DNA from: Cladosporium sp. IMV 00045
Taxonomy: Eukaryota > Ascomycota > Dothideomycetes > Cladosporiales > Cladosporiaceae
Direction of reading: 5' to 3'
DNA: 64,000 nt
Assembly (NCBI GenBank): GCA_001931905.2
Contig: MSJI02000808.1
Coordinates: 62,001 to 126,000, forward strand
Shown in pieces: positions 34,169-52,629 of the stretch. Below the pieces are notes generated by a model. The model had not been told where the DNA came from. It ran no database searches and worked only from the letters and a program-made list of their open reading frames with translations. The stretch's first letter is position 1. Every line of letters starts with the position of its first letter. Made by a program: the position numbers and the translations under genes.

Positions 34169-36160
34169 TCACCAACCAGACTTCTCCATCATGCCAGAAC
34201 GCCCGCCTTTGCCACCGCGCTCACCCTTTCCCTTCCCTCCACGACCGCCACGTCCACTCTTCCCATAACCGCCACGAGACGATCCTGGCCCGCCTCCTCC
34301 ACCGCCACCACCGCCGCGCTTCTGCCCGCCTCCACGACGATTGACAGAAAAATCAATCTTAATCAGAGGTTTCTCAACCCAGTCCAACCCCTTCAAGCCC
34401 AACCTCTCCTTCTCATCGTCCGGAACACGCCAAGGTTGGAAAACACCCATCAAACTCTCCATACTGTCCTCGTGCGTCTGACCGTTCGGCTTCTCCTGCT
34501 TCCCGCCGCCGCTGCGCCCAACATCGCGCAACTCCGGGATCCACATGCGCACATACTTGCCGTGAGAATCGTAATCGACCGCCTGCTTGACGGGGTTGAA
34601 AATCCTCGCCGAGCCGCGCGGGTCGTTGCCCACGCCCGCCACGTACTGCCAGTTGCCCCAGTTGCTGTGGACGTCGTAGTCGACGAGATTGGTCTCGTAC
34701 CACTCGGCGCCCAGCCTCCAGTCGATGCCCAAGTGCTTGCTCAGATAAGAAGCGACGTTCTGGCGCGTGCGGTTGGACGTGTAGCCCGTGAGGAAGAGCT
34801 CGCGCTGGGAGGCGTCGATGAGACCCGTGCCCGTGCGGCCGGCGAGGAAGCGCTCGACGGCGGCGCGGGTGTCGGCGTCGTTGACGCCGTGGGAGTTTTT
34901 CTTCGCCGTCGAGTGCGTGAAGGGGCTGCTGATGAATTTGAAATTGGCGTCGGCGTCGCGGCGGTAGCCGTCGACCATGAAGAGGCGCGAGCCGAATTTC
35001 TTGGTGCAGAGGCGCATGTAGTCGCGCCAGAGGAGCTCGAAGCGCACGCCGGCGGTGCCCTTGTTCTCGCCTTGGCCGTAGCCTTGTGTTGATTTGCCCA
35101 GGGCCGTTTTGCCGTCTTCGAAATCGACCATGAGCCAGTGGACCTGGCGGGCAGTGATGCTGCCCAGTGCCAGCCAGGCGGAGAGCTTGGTGCTGAAGTC
35201 TTGTCCGATGAGCCCGTTGCGGGTGTCTTTGTAGCTAGTCATCGATCCGGATTCAATCAAGTGGCGAACACGCTCGATTCCAGTCTTGGAGCCGCCATTG
35301 AAAGGATGAGCGTCCACAGCTCCTGAGGGCTTCTTTAATGGCATGTTGGGCATCCCCAAGTCAACGGGAAGAGGTTTGTGCAAAGCATCAACGATTCCAT
35401 TTAGGGTATCCGGCATCTGGAATGGTGCAGCCTGGGGAGGGATGTGATTCGGTAGGGGTAGCAGTTTATCCGGTTTAGGGAGCTGCTTGCGTGGAGCCTC
35501 TCTTAGCGGCTCGACCGTGTTTCTGAACGATGTGAATACATCCTTGAGTTCTCGTGGATCTTTGAAGGGCAGATCACGGCTATAGCAGAAAAGCGTTAGC
35601 AATTGCAGTGGCAATCAGAATGGAGGGTCAAACACTGACTCATCCACAAGATACTTCTCATCAATCCAAAGCTTGAACTCCTTGCCTTCACGGTCCATAA
35701 TCGCTTCGACGTCTTTCTCTTCATACTCCTCCTCCCAACCATCTTCCTTCGTCATCCACACGCCATGAAGATCCGCACCCTCCTGGTCTCGGTAGCTTTC
35801 GACGATCGAATTGACAGCATCCTTAACCGTGCCAGCGCGAACCGCCAATCCGCTGCCGATATTTTCGAGATCCTGCTTGACATCCCACACGCTCTGGGCC
35901 AGAAATTTGGAACGCAATCTGCCACATCTCCAGAACCCTCCGACTTGGCTCCTCGCTTCGGGGTAGGGTGACTTCTCGCCGTCTTTCAGAAAACCAGAAA
36001 CTTCGAGCTGCTGAGCGGGAAACACGTAGACCGGCAAGAGGTGAGTGAAAGGCTTTTGGGACTGGCTGTTGATTCTGGCAATCTCGTTGAAGATGGGGTT
36101 GTCGGCGAGGCGGAGGTCGCGTCGGAGTAAGTATATCAAGATCCGATTCGGCTGAGACAT
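34169..36160 (-). CDS. Cryptochrome DASH (CRY-DASH) photolyase-like flavoprotein
   Basis: Exon 1 is 36160..35640, the intron is 35639..35580 (60 bp, GTCAGT to CTATAG) and exon 2 is 35579..34169, giving 643 aa. The N-terminal photolyase domain starts with ILIYLLRRDLRLADNPIF, typical of DASH cryptochromes. The FAD-binding region has LSAWLALGSITARQVHW, LLWRDYMRLC, FLTGYTSNRTRQNVASY and VHSNWGNWQYVAGVGNDPRG. The splice restores LVDDRDLPFKDPREL. The C-terminal 55 residues are an RGG-rich tail (GGGGGGGGGPGSSRGGYGKS and more), absent from bacterial DASH proteins but known in some fungal and plant ones and suggestive of nucleic-acid binding. CRY-DASH proteins repair pyrimidine dimers in single-stranded DNA or act as blue-light sensors; which applies here cannot be told from sequence. 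Confidence 0.93.
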
Positions 36161-38228
36161 TATGTTTTCTTGGTGTTAAATCTGGTGAGCCCCGTAGGTT
36201 TGGTCGCCGTCAGATATGTATATGAACAGATTACTGAAAGAAGGAGAAGATTGTTGTTGCGCTTGGGTGTGGCGGAGGTTAGTGAACTAGGTTCAACGAG
36301 TGGTCATAAGAATAAAAGCCTTTCAATGTTGGTGTGGCGCGTGCGAGTGCAGATGGAACCGGTTGTGCTGTTGGGTAGATAGTAGGTGGAGGGCTGGATC
36401 CGGGGATCAGGGTCATCCAAGATGCGATGCGATGCGATGGATGGGTCCAGGGATGGCGGTCATAGATCTCTCTCTCCCAGCTACCGAGACGCAGGAACGA
36501 GATAGATTTGGGGCAGGAGCAAGAGGAATAGAGCGCTGTCAGGATCAAAAAGGGCAGCAGGGTTACTTTCTATCTCACGATCTGGCGACTCCTACCCCTG
36601 CTCCCATCCATCGGTGTGCCAGTGCCATCAGGTGAATTTCTTTTCATCCGAACCCCCACTGGCTAGCACTGACACCAGAACCTCGCGTTCCAAAACGGTG
36701 GGAGAAGCAGTCGCAGATCGTCGCCGGCGCTGTATGCCGGGTTGGCCGTTGTGGGCACAAACACTGGGGATTCAGAGGTCGACAATGTCATACCTGTCAG
36801 ACTAAGAGCCTTTAGAACATTCTCAGACTTGATCGCAAGCATGCGAGCGACGTCGCTTGGCATCGAGCTGTCCAAATGTGGTCCCCTTGGGCGCGTTTTG
36901 AGCGGTTCGATAGCTACGGACTGTGGTGTTTCTGCGGGCGGTCGCATAGATCGAGGGCCTCGATACGCAGCGCCCTGTGACTACTCGACGGGAGGATCCT
37001 TGGATCGAAAAGGGTCGAGCAGCGATGCGTCCAGTGCGCATGCAGCCGACGAGACAATTCTTGGGGTAGATGCTTAGGGTTGCCTTGACGATTGGACGAC
37101 GGTGAGGATAGAGTCTGCAAACAAGAGGCTACGGAGAATTTGTTGTTACTAGGCGCGTATACCCTTACATTGCTGCAGTACAAGGCAACTTTCTGATCCA
37201 CCTCACTTCTCCGACCATATTGGCGGCTATACCACGTTGATAGCAAACAACAGCTCATGAACACCTCGTTCTTGCCATTCGCACTTCAAGATGATGATGT
37301 AAACGTCAACGATTGATTGTCATCACCAAACGTGCGGTGGCCAAAGATCTGATCTGAGATCTCATCCATCGTCAATGACGAAATATCGCGAAAGGGTCCT
37401 CACAAGCGCTGCAAATCCGCGAGTCTAGCCGCCATCTTCGAAGTTGCATACGAGCCACCGCCACTTCGAACAAATCAAGCATCGCGGTGAGCGGAAGATC
37501 ATTTCGTCCGGAACTTGTCCTCTTTTGTGCGATATCTGCATCTGGCGGAGGTTGTGATCCAAGTAGATAAAGTGTGGCGTTTTTCGACTGGGTCACTGTA
37601 GTTCACATCTCACCTGCATGATTGCCCGCATCTCTGGTGCCAACGCCCCAGCCTTTACTACATCGTTAGTGCCGATGGGTCGGTACCGAGGTATATCATC
37701 ACTGCAGCATATCATCGTTTGATGAAGGCCTGTGTCCAAGGTAGTGTAGCCGCCTTGAACGCAAGGCTCCCGGCAATCGATAAGGTACCTTCACTCTTTC
37801 AGAAAACTGGTGGATTGAACATAATGGCAGCGAAACGGTGGTGACGTCTATTACCCTGCGAGTCTTGTGATGAAAGCCGAAACGATGACGCTTGATCACG
37901 ACTTGACAGTTGCGTCGACGAACGATTCCCACAATGAACTCATCCTGAGATGGCCACTCTGATGGCCCTTCCACCTCGTAAATGCCATGAAGAGTGATGG
38001 GGATCTGGCTCTGGTAGCCTAACCACATTGCACCAAGGATGAATGACCACGTTCTATGGATACAGCATCGATCTTTTTGCTTTTGAAACCTTCGAGAACA
38101 CCGTACAACCATCTATAGGAAAAATATGCGAATGAGAAATGACAACAAAAAGAAATATTTCGCCTCGCAGCATGCTCACATCATCTTTCTAACAAAGAAC
38201 AAATTTAATTTCGCACAATGAAAAAATA
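36161..38228. other. 2-kb region between CRY-DASH and ARG5,6
   Basis: The left end is the CRY-DASH promoter, with a short GATGC repeat at 36420-36437. Two ORFs on the minus strand (36663-36947 and 37699-38112) are the only candidates; the second is listed at low confidence. A decayed gene is possible. Confidence 0.4.
37699..38112 (-). CDS. Hypothetical protein, doubtful
   Basis: A 137-codon ORF from ATG to stop with fairly balanced composition (for example GIYEVEGPSEWPSQDEFIVG) and no internal low complexity. I recognise no domain, and it sits 117 bp downstream of the ARG5,6 stop, so part may be its 3' UTR. It is listed because nothing else explains the stretch; chance is the simpler explanation. 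Confidence 0.2.
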   Translation of the reverse strand: MVVRCSRRFQKQKDRCCIHRTWSFILGAMWLGYQSQIPITLHGIYEVEGPSEWPSQDEFIVGIVRRRNCQVVIKRHRFGFHHKTRRVIDVTTVSLPLCSIHQFSERVKVPYRLPGALRSRRLHYLGHRPSSNDDMLQ

Positions 38229-40562
<2,334 letters not shown>

Positions 40563-40582
40563 NNNNNNNNNNNNNNNNNNNN
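40563..40582. other. Assembly gap 2 (20 N)
   Basis: Exactly 20 Ns inside ARG5,6. The sequence to its right is not the rest of ARG5,6 but a diverged copy of the region starting at 31090, so the true distance is unknown and the join may be wrong. Confidence 0.95.
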
Positions 40583-43499
40583 TTTTTTTTCGAGGCGCTG
40601 CATCTGGGCGCCGGGGGCGTGTCGTGAAACTTCGCTCAGCGTTCGGGGAATTGCTTCCAACCCACGTGCCGTGCATGGCCCACGGGTGCGTTTCTTCGCG
40701 CGAGATGCATAGTCATCACTCTGTTATCGCTATTGTTTGTCGTGCGGGTCTTTATTATTGCCTCCTCCTTGTCGGAGACGGCACCTTGTTTCTCGCTCTG
40801 CAACTTCCAGCCTCCCGGGATGGGTTTTGTTCGAATGTCAATGCGTAGAAGATTCCGGCTGAGCCACCACGTTTGAGGGCGGGCTATATCGTCTGGTGAA
40901 GTATGCGTGCTGCGGCGAGGGATTGTTGGAACATGGTCGAGACCTGCAGTCCAGATTGGGAGGTGACAGGCGTGGTATCAGGGGCCGACGGACACGTTTC
41001 TGTGCACTGTTGCGGCGCTCCAGATCCGATGCCGTGGCTCGACTCTCCGAGCTTGCGATGTGTGTGAAGCAGTATCATCAATGGCTGGCTGGATGGCTGC
41101 TCAAATGGGATATTGCTTTTTGGCGATGTTCCTAATCCAATCTGACGAATTGCTGGATCCCGTCGATAGTCACGAATCTGGCCACAGAACTGCTCTGGCC
41201 TTGATCACCTGCCTTCAGGTACGGAGCTAGTGGTCTTCTGGACTGCAATTTGATCGATGGACAGCTCTTGAACTCGCCGTGATAGTTGCAAATTCATCTT
41301 GCAATTTGTCACTCGAGGTGCGCGCGGAAGTACCTGTGAAAATGAACAATCGATGTCCATCCACAAGAAATTGCGTGCTCAACCACAGCAAGCCGCAGCA
41401 AGCCTCAGGAAATCTCACACGAACGACGAGATAGTAAGAAGAAGAAAAGGTCTGGAATCAGCATTTCGATCAGCAGGGTATCGCTTTTGTTCGCTCCACA
41501 CACACGCCGTTACTAACAAGAAAAGAAAATCTCCATGCTTTTCACTCTGGAAAGAATCGCTGCAAACCAATGCTCAAATGATGAGTAGAGAGAAATCCAG
41601 ACCAACAATCCTCAAGCTCGCAAGCTCGCGAGCTCTCCCAAACTCTCCCCAACCAACCCACACCATTCCACCATCCTTACAACCCCAAAATCGACCCCTT
41701 ATCCTCCTGCTCCAACAGCGTGGCCTGCCTCCTCAGCGCATCCGCCTGAAAGCGCCTAAAAGCCCTCTGAATCCTATCCCTCCCATCCCGATCACTTCCA
41801 ATCTGCTGCCTCGCCCTGAACGTGCCCGTCAACAGGCCCGTCTCACCTCCAAAGAAAATCCCACCGCCGCCGAGCAGACAGTAGGTCGCGACGTCGCCGA
41901 GCGTGCTGGGCTTCATCGCTTTCGTGAGGTCCGGCAGCGGCTCTTCCTTTCCTGACGCGAAGCGCAGAGCCGTGGGTTGCTCGGCCGTACGGAACGATTT
42001 GAAGATCGCGCTGCGGGCGCTGCGGATGCGGAAGGCCAGGAAGGTGCCCAGCGCGAGGCCGAGGAGCGAGCCGACGCTGGCGTGGGTTGAGACGGTGCGG
42101 GCGGCTTTTTGGAGGGCGTCACGGTCGGATTGTTGGAGGCTGTCGGGCGAGAAGGTTAGATTCTAGCTCTGTGGGCTGTCGTTTGTGGACGGCAGCTAGT
42201 GTGCTATGAGAAGGTCTTACTCGTGCTTCATGTGTTCTTCCGCCAGCTTTGCGAGCTCTGGACCCATCGTCCTACGGGTCATGGCGAGGGATTCGGAGCT
42301 CATTTTGGCGGTATTGGCTAAGCTATGTAGATTGACAAAGGTTGTTCGTGTTTGCTACTGAACACGCTGTCGAGAGGTTGGTAAAGCAAATGGCAAGTAC
42401 TAGACAAGTAAGAGGAAAAGCAGAAAAGATGTCAAAAGATCACGGAACAGCAAACGTAATTCTTACACACGAACGAGGGAGCTAGACAATTTATTAGATT
42501 GATCCCCATGGCTATGTCTTCCTCTTCCTACCCGGCCACCAGCCGAAGCAATAGCTGTGGGCCCCCGTTTCCCCATCTCCAGCATCCAACCCCACTGCAG
42601 CACGCGCCCATATGCTGTCTTTGGTTGAGCGATGATGTGACCTCTTGGAAGTGCTGATAATCTGCGCTTTGCTGGGGTGCCTGCACGAAGGGCCGGCAAT
42701 CTGCGCTCGTAATCCTTCATATCGACTCACGTACCTTTGCTAAGTGTCGTTCGCAGTCACGAAAGTCGAATACTACTCTCGTCAGACTAACAAGACCATT
42801 CACAAACCCCACAAACAGCAACAACCATTCTTCCACCTTCTGAGACCACCAACACCTCCTCATCCCGAGGCATTCCGTCCAGCGCCGTCCAGCACCCGGT
42901 CGCCCGATCCCATCCGGTCTTCTCGCAACGGGAAGAGATACTCCTCGATAAATACTCACGTCAAACATCCATCAATGGGATGCATAGCAGCAGCGGGATC
43001 GTCGAGTAGACTGCATATATCGTATAGCAAATACGAAAAGCCCTAAACGACAACCTGCAAGCCACTTTATTACCACCTTATACTGCTGTTTGCATCTGAC
43101 ATGCATGTATCCACTCGTAACTCAGGTATCTACCATATAGCTCCCTCGAAAATCTATTTCATTACGTGAAACACAAGAAACTCCTTCGATGTGACCCGCA
43201 CGGTTTGCTTAGAAAGTACCTCCTGAGAGGCTTGGGTGTATTCTTCTCATCTGCAAGTCCGTCTACAAAGGTAAGAAGATCAGCAGGCGGGCTTGGGTGC
43301 CTGAGTGGTTGATGGAATACTCGGATCTTTGGTAGAGGGTTGGAGGGAAAGAGGCTATTTGGTAGGTAGGTATCTATTAGAACTGCGTGAGGTGGTTGAT
43401 GTTGGCTGACTGCATGTACATGTATTGCTTCTAGGAAAATCAAGTTCGTTACCTCGCGTCATGTCAAATGCGCGAGTGAATTGAAGCTGGCCCTTTTCT
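40583..43499. repeat. Duplicated segment, copy 2 (two-TM gene and flanks)
   Basis: Direct-orientation homologue of 31090..33886. Bases 40583-41676 are the 3' flank of the second two-TM gene and hold no gene of their own. Homology ends near 43499, shortly before SNF1, whereas copy 1 is followed by CRY-DASH. Confidence 0.85.
41677..42303 (-). CDS. Conserved small two-TM protein, unknown function (copy 2)
   Basis: Exon 1 is 42303..42221, the intron is 42220..42140 (81 bp, GTAAGA to GACAG) and exon 2 is 42139..41677, giving 181 aa. Exon lengths equal those of copy 1. Changes are few and mostly conservative: RRTMGPEL for RKTMGPEL, DALQKAAR for DALHKAAR, RSARSAIFKSFRTAEQ for RSTRGAIFKQFQTTEQ, and IFFGGETG for IFLGGETG. 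Both membrane stretches and the basic C-terminal helix are kept. The near-perfect protein against drifting flanks indicates purifying selection, so both copies have probably been functional since divergence. Function unknown. Confidence 0.8.
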
Positions 43500-43801
43500 A
43501 TGTTTTTCCCCCCCCCTTCTATGATTGAACAGGAAAAAATACAATTGAAAGGAAATAGGAGCAGAAGCGTTGACGAAGAGCAGGTACACAACATGCGGTA
43601 TAATAAAAAAGCCCCTCGCGTGCCGCGCCAGCGACGAGGAGGAAAATCGATAAAGCCAACAACAACAGTAACAGAAAACCTGCCAGCCCATCAAGTGGTA
43701 TCACAACTTTGACTTTCATGCTTCGTAAATCTTTTTCTTTCTTTGGTCCAATTCTGCTCTGCTCTGCTCTGATGCCCCCGCGACCCTATGCTCCCGCCAA
43801 C
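42304..43801. other. Intergenic; end of duplicated segment and SNF1 3' flank
   Basis: About 1.5 kb, homologous to 32750-33886 as far as about 43499, then unique. Near 43750 there is a short CTCTG repeat in the SNF1 3' flank. No gene is supported. Confidence 0.55.
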
Positions 43802-48188
<4,387 letters not shown>

Positions 48189-50305
48189 ATGCCAACTCAC
48201 CCAATGGCCTCCGCATCTCCCTTCACCTCTGCCAACGACCACAAAGAATTCGCCCTCCCCGTCCCTCCACCACTCTCCCACACTCGATCAACCCACAACA
48301 TGACCGAGTCAATCGATACGCCCGGACGCGGTGATCCCGCCTTCATCTCACCCATGCAGACACCCCAAGGCAGTCCCAGCAAGAACCGCATGCCACCAGG
48401 AGCTTTTGATCTTCCCGATGTCTTCTCCAACGCCATGAAGCTGGTCCCGACCCAAGGCCAGCCCAATACAGGTGTTCTGCAATCGAAGCAGCAAGGCCCC
48501 GCCTCTCCCAACAAGCACGCAGACTACGACCCTTTTGTCTCCTACGATGCAAAGGCAGGAGCGCCGGGAAGCCCAACCCGCAAGAACGGCCAGGAAAACA
48601 CACCACCCACACACAGACAGCCACAGCAGAACACTTTCCTCGCAGACGCCGCGCAACACAGGCAAAACGTGTACAGACCGCGTGAGGATCACTCGCCCAA
48701 CAGGCAGAAGCAGACTGCTTTCACCAATCAACCCACGCCGGAGGAGCAGGAGAAGCTACAGCGGCCGACCGTTAAGAGACTGGCAAATGTCACGCAGCTC
48801 TACTTCCTCGACTACTACTTTGATCTGCTTTCCTACACCGCAAACCGTCAGAAGAGACTGCAAGCATTCAAACAACACAACCCAGTGCCATCGCCAGCCT
48901 CACAAGAAACCGAGAAGGAGGAGTACAACAAGAACTGGAAGGTATATCTGAATCACGAAAGGACGAACCTTCGTGAGCGTCGCACCAAGCTGCAGCATGG
49001 TGACTTCCAGATCCTCACACAAGTCGGACAAGGCGGTTATGGTCAGGTGTATCTAGCGCAGAAGAAGGACACCCGCGAGGTATGCGCGCTGAAGGTGATG
49101 AGCAAGAAGTTGCTTTACAAGCTCGACGAGATCAGACACGTCCTGACGGAGCGCGACATCCTGACTACGGCTAAGAGCGACTGGCTGGTGCGCCTACTCT
49201 ACGCCTTCCAAGACGAAAGCAGCATCTATCTTGCTATGGAGTACGTTCCTGGAGGCGACTTCCGCACACTTCTCAACAACACTGGTGTCCTGCACAACCG
49301 CCATGCCCGCTTCTACATCAGCGAGATGTTCCTCTGTGTGGACGCACTTCACACACTGGGCTATATTCACAGAGACTTGAAGCCTGAGAATTTCCTCATT
49401 GACGGCACTGGTCACGTCAAGCTTACTGATTTCGGTCTTGCTGCTGGCTTCCTCGCGCCGGCAAAGATCGAGAGCATGCGCATTCGTCTCGAAGAAGTCG
49501 GCAACTTGCCCGCCCACGCAAACCCCTTCGGTGTCCGTCCCACCGAAGACCGATCTCTCCAAGAGCGTAGAGACAACTACCGCTCCCTCCGTGAGCGTGA
49601 CAGAAACTATGCCAAGTCCATCGTCGGCTCGCCCGACTACATGGCCCCGGAAGTGCTTAAGGGAGAGGAGTACGACTTCACCGTCGACTACTGGTCTCTC
49701 GGCTGCATGCTCTTCGAAGCTCTCGCCGGCTACCCGCCCTTCGCCGGCGCCTCCGTCGACGAGACATGGCAGAACCTCAAGCGCTGGCAGTCCGTGCTGC
49801 GCAAGCCCGAGTACGAAGACCCCAACTACTTCCTGTCCCGCCGCACGTGGGACCTCATCACCCGCCTCATCAACGTCAAGGCCGGCCGCCTGCAGAGCAT
49901 CAAGCAAGTCCAGAACCACGACTACTTCCGCGAGGTCTCCTGGGACCGCCTCCGCCAGGAGCGCGCTCCGTTCGTGCCTGAGCTGGACAGCGAGACCGAC
50001 GCCGGGTACTTTGACGACTTCGGCAGCGAGAAGGACATGGCCAAGTACAAGGAGGTTCTCGACAAGCAGGAGGCTTTGGAGCGCATGGCCGATCGCGAGG
50101 GCAAGATGGATAAGCAGCTCTTCGTCGGTTTCACTTTCAGGTATGTTCGACTTTCTCAACAAAACTCCCCCACTACTGCATTTGAGGATCTTCTAACATC
50201 GTTTTTCCCAGACACCGCAAACCCACCGTCGACGACGACGGCAAGCCCTCCAGCCCGCGCAAGCCGCTCAGCAACATCGACGAGAGTTTCGGCACGATCT
50301 TCTAA
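48189..50305 (+). CDS. sidB: Dbf2/SidB-type NDR kinase (mitotic exit / septation initiation)
   Basis: Exon 1 is 48189..50140, the intron is 50141..50211 (71 bp, GTATGT, CTAAC, CCCAG) and exon 2 is 50212..50305, giving 681 aa ending NIDESFGTIF. The N-terminal ~190 residues are Pro/Gln-rich. The MOB-binding region follows (RLANVTQLYFLDYYFDLLSY), then an AGC kinase domain with [42 protein letters not shown] and SPDYMAPEVL. The long insert before the APE motif (LRERDRNYAKSIVGSPDYMA) is typical of NDR kinases. QGGYGQ and the preceding region fit Dbf2/Sid2/SidB better than Cbk1/COT-1. The splice restores the hydrophobic-motif tail region (VGFTFRHRKPTVDDDGKP). Starts at 48204 and 48300 are also possible, and the one at 48300 has the better context. 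It should act with Mob1 at spindle poles and septa. Confidence 0.93.
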
Positions 50306-50838
50306 GGCTTGAAGCCCCGAAAAGACGACAATTTGTCTTGTCTTTGGCTCATTCCTTCCGAGTTCGCTTCTTTTCGCACTGGCTGCAGCATCGTATCTTG
50401 GTCATCCCAGCATGTCTTTATGGTTTTTTCTTGTCTTTGAAACGGGTGGATATAACAGCATCGATTGGGGGTTCAAAGGCAAACGCAGTGAATGGGCGTT
50501 TTACGTTTTTTCCCCACTTTTTTTTCCTGGTCGTTTTCCGTTTTGGCAGAGTTCGATTATAATGAAATGAGAGAGATTAAAGCAACCTTTCAGACCACTG
50601 TGTCACATTGCTAGCGTTCTCATTGTATGGGTTCGATGAATTGGAAAGTGGTTACAGACCTGTGCAGACAAGATTTACATCCCAGAGGTTTGGCCGAGGC
50701 TCGACGGCTGTCCACAGCCGAAGTCGCTGCGAGTTCGTGTCAAGATTCGATGATCGGAAAGAGAGATACTCACTTCACTTCATCTGTGAGCTTCACATTG
50801 TTACCTAAGCAGAATTAAATATCAATTCGCGGAAAACC
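50306..50838. other. Intergenic
   Basis: A 533-bp spacer, the 3' flank of the Dbf2-like gene and promoter of the hydrolase. T-rich around 50505-50530. Nothing else seen. Confidence 0.6.
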
Positions 50839-51951
50839 ATGTCTGCAGGAAGCAGCACATTCACATGGGGCCCAAACCTCACACTCGCATCAGAAAAGTC
50901 ACCCTTCGATTCGCCTCTTCCATCAACCCATTCCGGCTTCAAAGATGTCCAACCCGTCTCATGGAAACGCTTCAACATCGCAGGCATGCTCCTAACAGTC
51001 TACGGTCTTGAAGAGCTCCCCTCGAACAAGAACGACGTGACTTGCTTCTGGCTCCTCCACGGCCGAGGAGACACGCAAGACTCCATGTCCTTCGTAGCAG
51101 CCGCCATGATCCACGCCTGGAACGGCAAAAAAACCTCTCACGACACAAGAAACCTAATCTGCGTCTCCTTCGACCAACGCAACCACGGCTCCCGCATGAT
51201 CGACAACCGCGCCAACGAGTCCTGGAACGGAGGCAATCCCACCCACGGCCAGGACATGTACACCTTGTTCTCCGGCACGGCCCAGGACGTCTCGCAACTC
51301 ATCACCCACCTGCCTTCCTACCTGCCCTTCCGCCCCACCGACAACATCTGCGGCGGCGTCAGCCTCGGAGCCCACGCGACGTGGCACTGCGTTCTTCACG
51401 ACCCCCGCGTCTCCGCCGCTCTCATCATCATCGGCTGCGCGGACTACACGCGCCTGATGACCGACCGCGCCATCCGCGGCAAACTGCCCAGCTGCACCGC
51501 CACCGACCCTCCGGGTCGAGACTTCCTCGGATCGAAAGACTTCCCTCCATCGCTACTCGAAGCGATCCGCCAGCGCGATCCCGCCGGTATGCTTCTGGGC
51601 GAGCTGGCCGACCCGAGCGCGCATTTTAACGAGCCATCAGAAGCCGAGAAAGCGAAGCTCCGCCCCATCATGCGGGAGAAACTCGCAGGCAAGAAGCTGC
51701 TCGTGCTCAGCGGCGGCAAGGACCGTCTCGTGCCTTACCAGCAGAGCGAGCCTTTCCTCGCGTGGCTGAAACGCGCTCTCGACAAGGAGACTGGCTGGTT
51801 CGGGCAGTGCGGGACGGAGTTGGAGGATATTCTCGATCCGGAGGCGAGGCATGAGTTTTCGAGTATGATGCGGGCGGAGTCGGAGAGGTGGCTTTGTGAG
51901 GTTTTGTCGGGCCGGGATGCGCAGGGGAGACGGAGGAATAGTAAGATGTAG
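50839..51951 (+). CDS. Alpha/beta-hydrolase fold protein
   Basis: An intronless 370-aa protein. An oxyanion-type HGRGDT (in WLLHGRGDTQD) lies near residue 75. The nucleophile elbow is GGVSLGAHATW, with Ser near residue 175 in GxSxG. An acid candidate is the Asp in LSGGKDRLVPYQQ near 295, and a catalytic His candidate is in PEARHEF near 338. Together they make a plausible Ser-Asp-His triad in the right order. There is no signal peptide or membrane segment, so it is probably cytosolic. Such fungal proteins are esterase- or peptidase-like, but the substrate cannot be told. The start at 50839 is the first ATG in frame and gives a compact N-terminus (MSAGSSTFTWGPNL). Confidence 0.85.
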   Translation: MSAGSSTFTWGPNLTLASEKSPFDSPLPSTHSGFKDVQPVSWKRFNIAGMLLTVYGLEELPSNKNDVTCFWLLHGRGDTQDSMSFVAAAMIHAWNGKKTSHDTRNLICVSFDQRNHGSRMIDNRANESWNGGNPTHGQDMYTLFSGTAQDVSQLITHLPSYLPFRPTDNICGGVSLGAHATWHCVLHDPRVSAALIIIGCADYTRLMTDRAIRGKLPSCTATDPPGRDFLGSKDFPPSLLEAIRQRDPAGMLLGELADPSAHFNEPSEAEKAKLRPIMREKLAGKKLLVLSGGKDRLVPYQQSEPFLAWLKRALDKETGWFGQCGTELEDILDPEARHEFSSMMRAESERWLCEVLSGRDAQGRRRNSKM

Positions 51952-52629
51952 TTAAGTACGTTGCTGCTGAATGAGATATGATGCATCGTTCGTTCGTGAG
52001 TTTGGCATTTCTTGAGATTGAATCGCCAACTTATCGCTCTGGACTCGTTCGGAGGACTCATACTACATGTTCAATCTTCAATGCTTCCGTCGAAAACCCA
52101 TCCGACCGAATTTAAAGTACTCATGGAGACAAACAAATTACAAGTTTGATGGCAAATGAGACAAAAGCTATCGCAACGACTTTGATACAATTTCTTCCAT
52201 TCCAATTATAGGTTCCCTTTCCCTTCCCTTATCTTTAGTATACAAGAACCAACAAACAAAACAAAAAACTGTCAAGGCGCGATCGACATGCTGCTGTGCG
52301 AACTGAATTGAGCAAGAAAAATTCGAAACAGAAAAATCAATCTGAATGACCCAGAAATCAAAACGCGCTAGCTTTTTCGCGCTGAATAAGAGACCACATG
52401 AAACTGGAAGGGGAAGAGAAAAGCCAAAAAATTCAAAATGCAGAAGACAACGCCTTCGCTTGCTGTGCAAAAAGAACATGATTTTTCCTCCGAATTTTTT
52501 GAGCAAAGCAGAGCAAAGTGGTGTACAAAGTGTAGGGTGATTGGTTGCAGGCCAGACAATTTTAAAGGAAAGGTCAAAGAGAGGACCACGAGGGAGGCAC
52601 TGGAGCGATCGCAGACCACCGCGTCCGGA
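51952..52629. other. Convergent intergenic spacer
   Basis: About 680 bp between the 3' ends of the hydrolase and phospholipase D. The sequence is A/T-rich with several A-runs, as expected for two 3' UTRs. The ORFs are chance. Confidence 0.6.

Noticed and set aside
36663..36947. 94-codon minus-strand ORF between CRY-DASH and ARG5,6
   Set aside because: Part reads like protein, but I found no consistent exon structure, domain or second copy to support it.
41299..41955. 218-codon plus-strand ORF overlapping the second two-TM gene
   Set aside because: It is antisense to a spliced gene supported by two homologous copies and has no motif.
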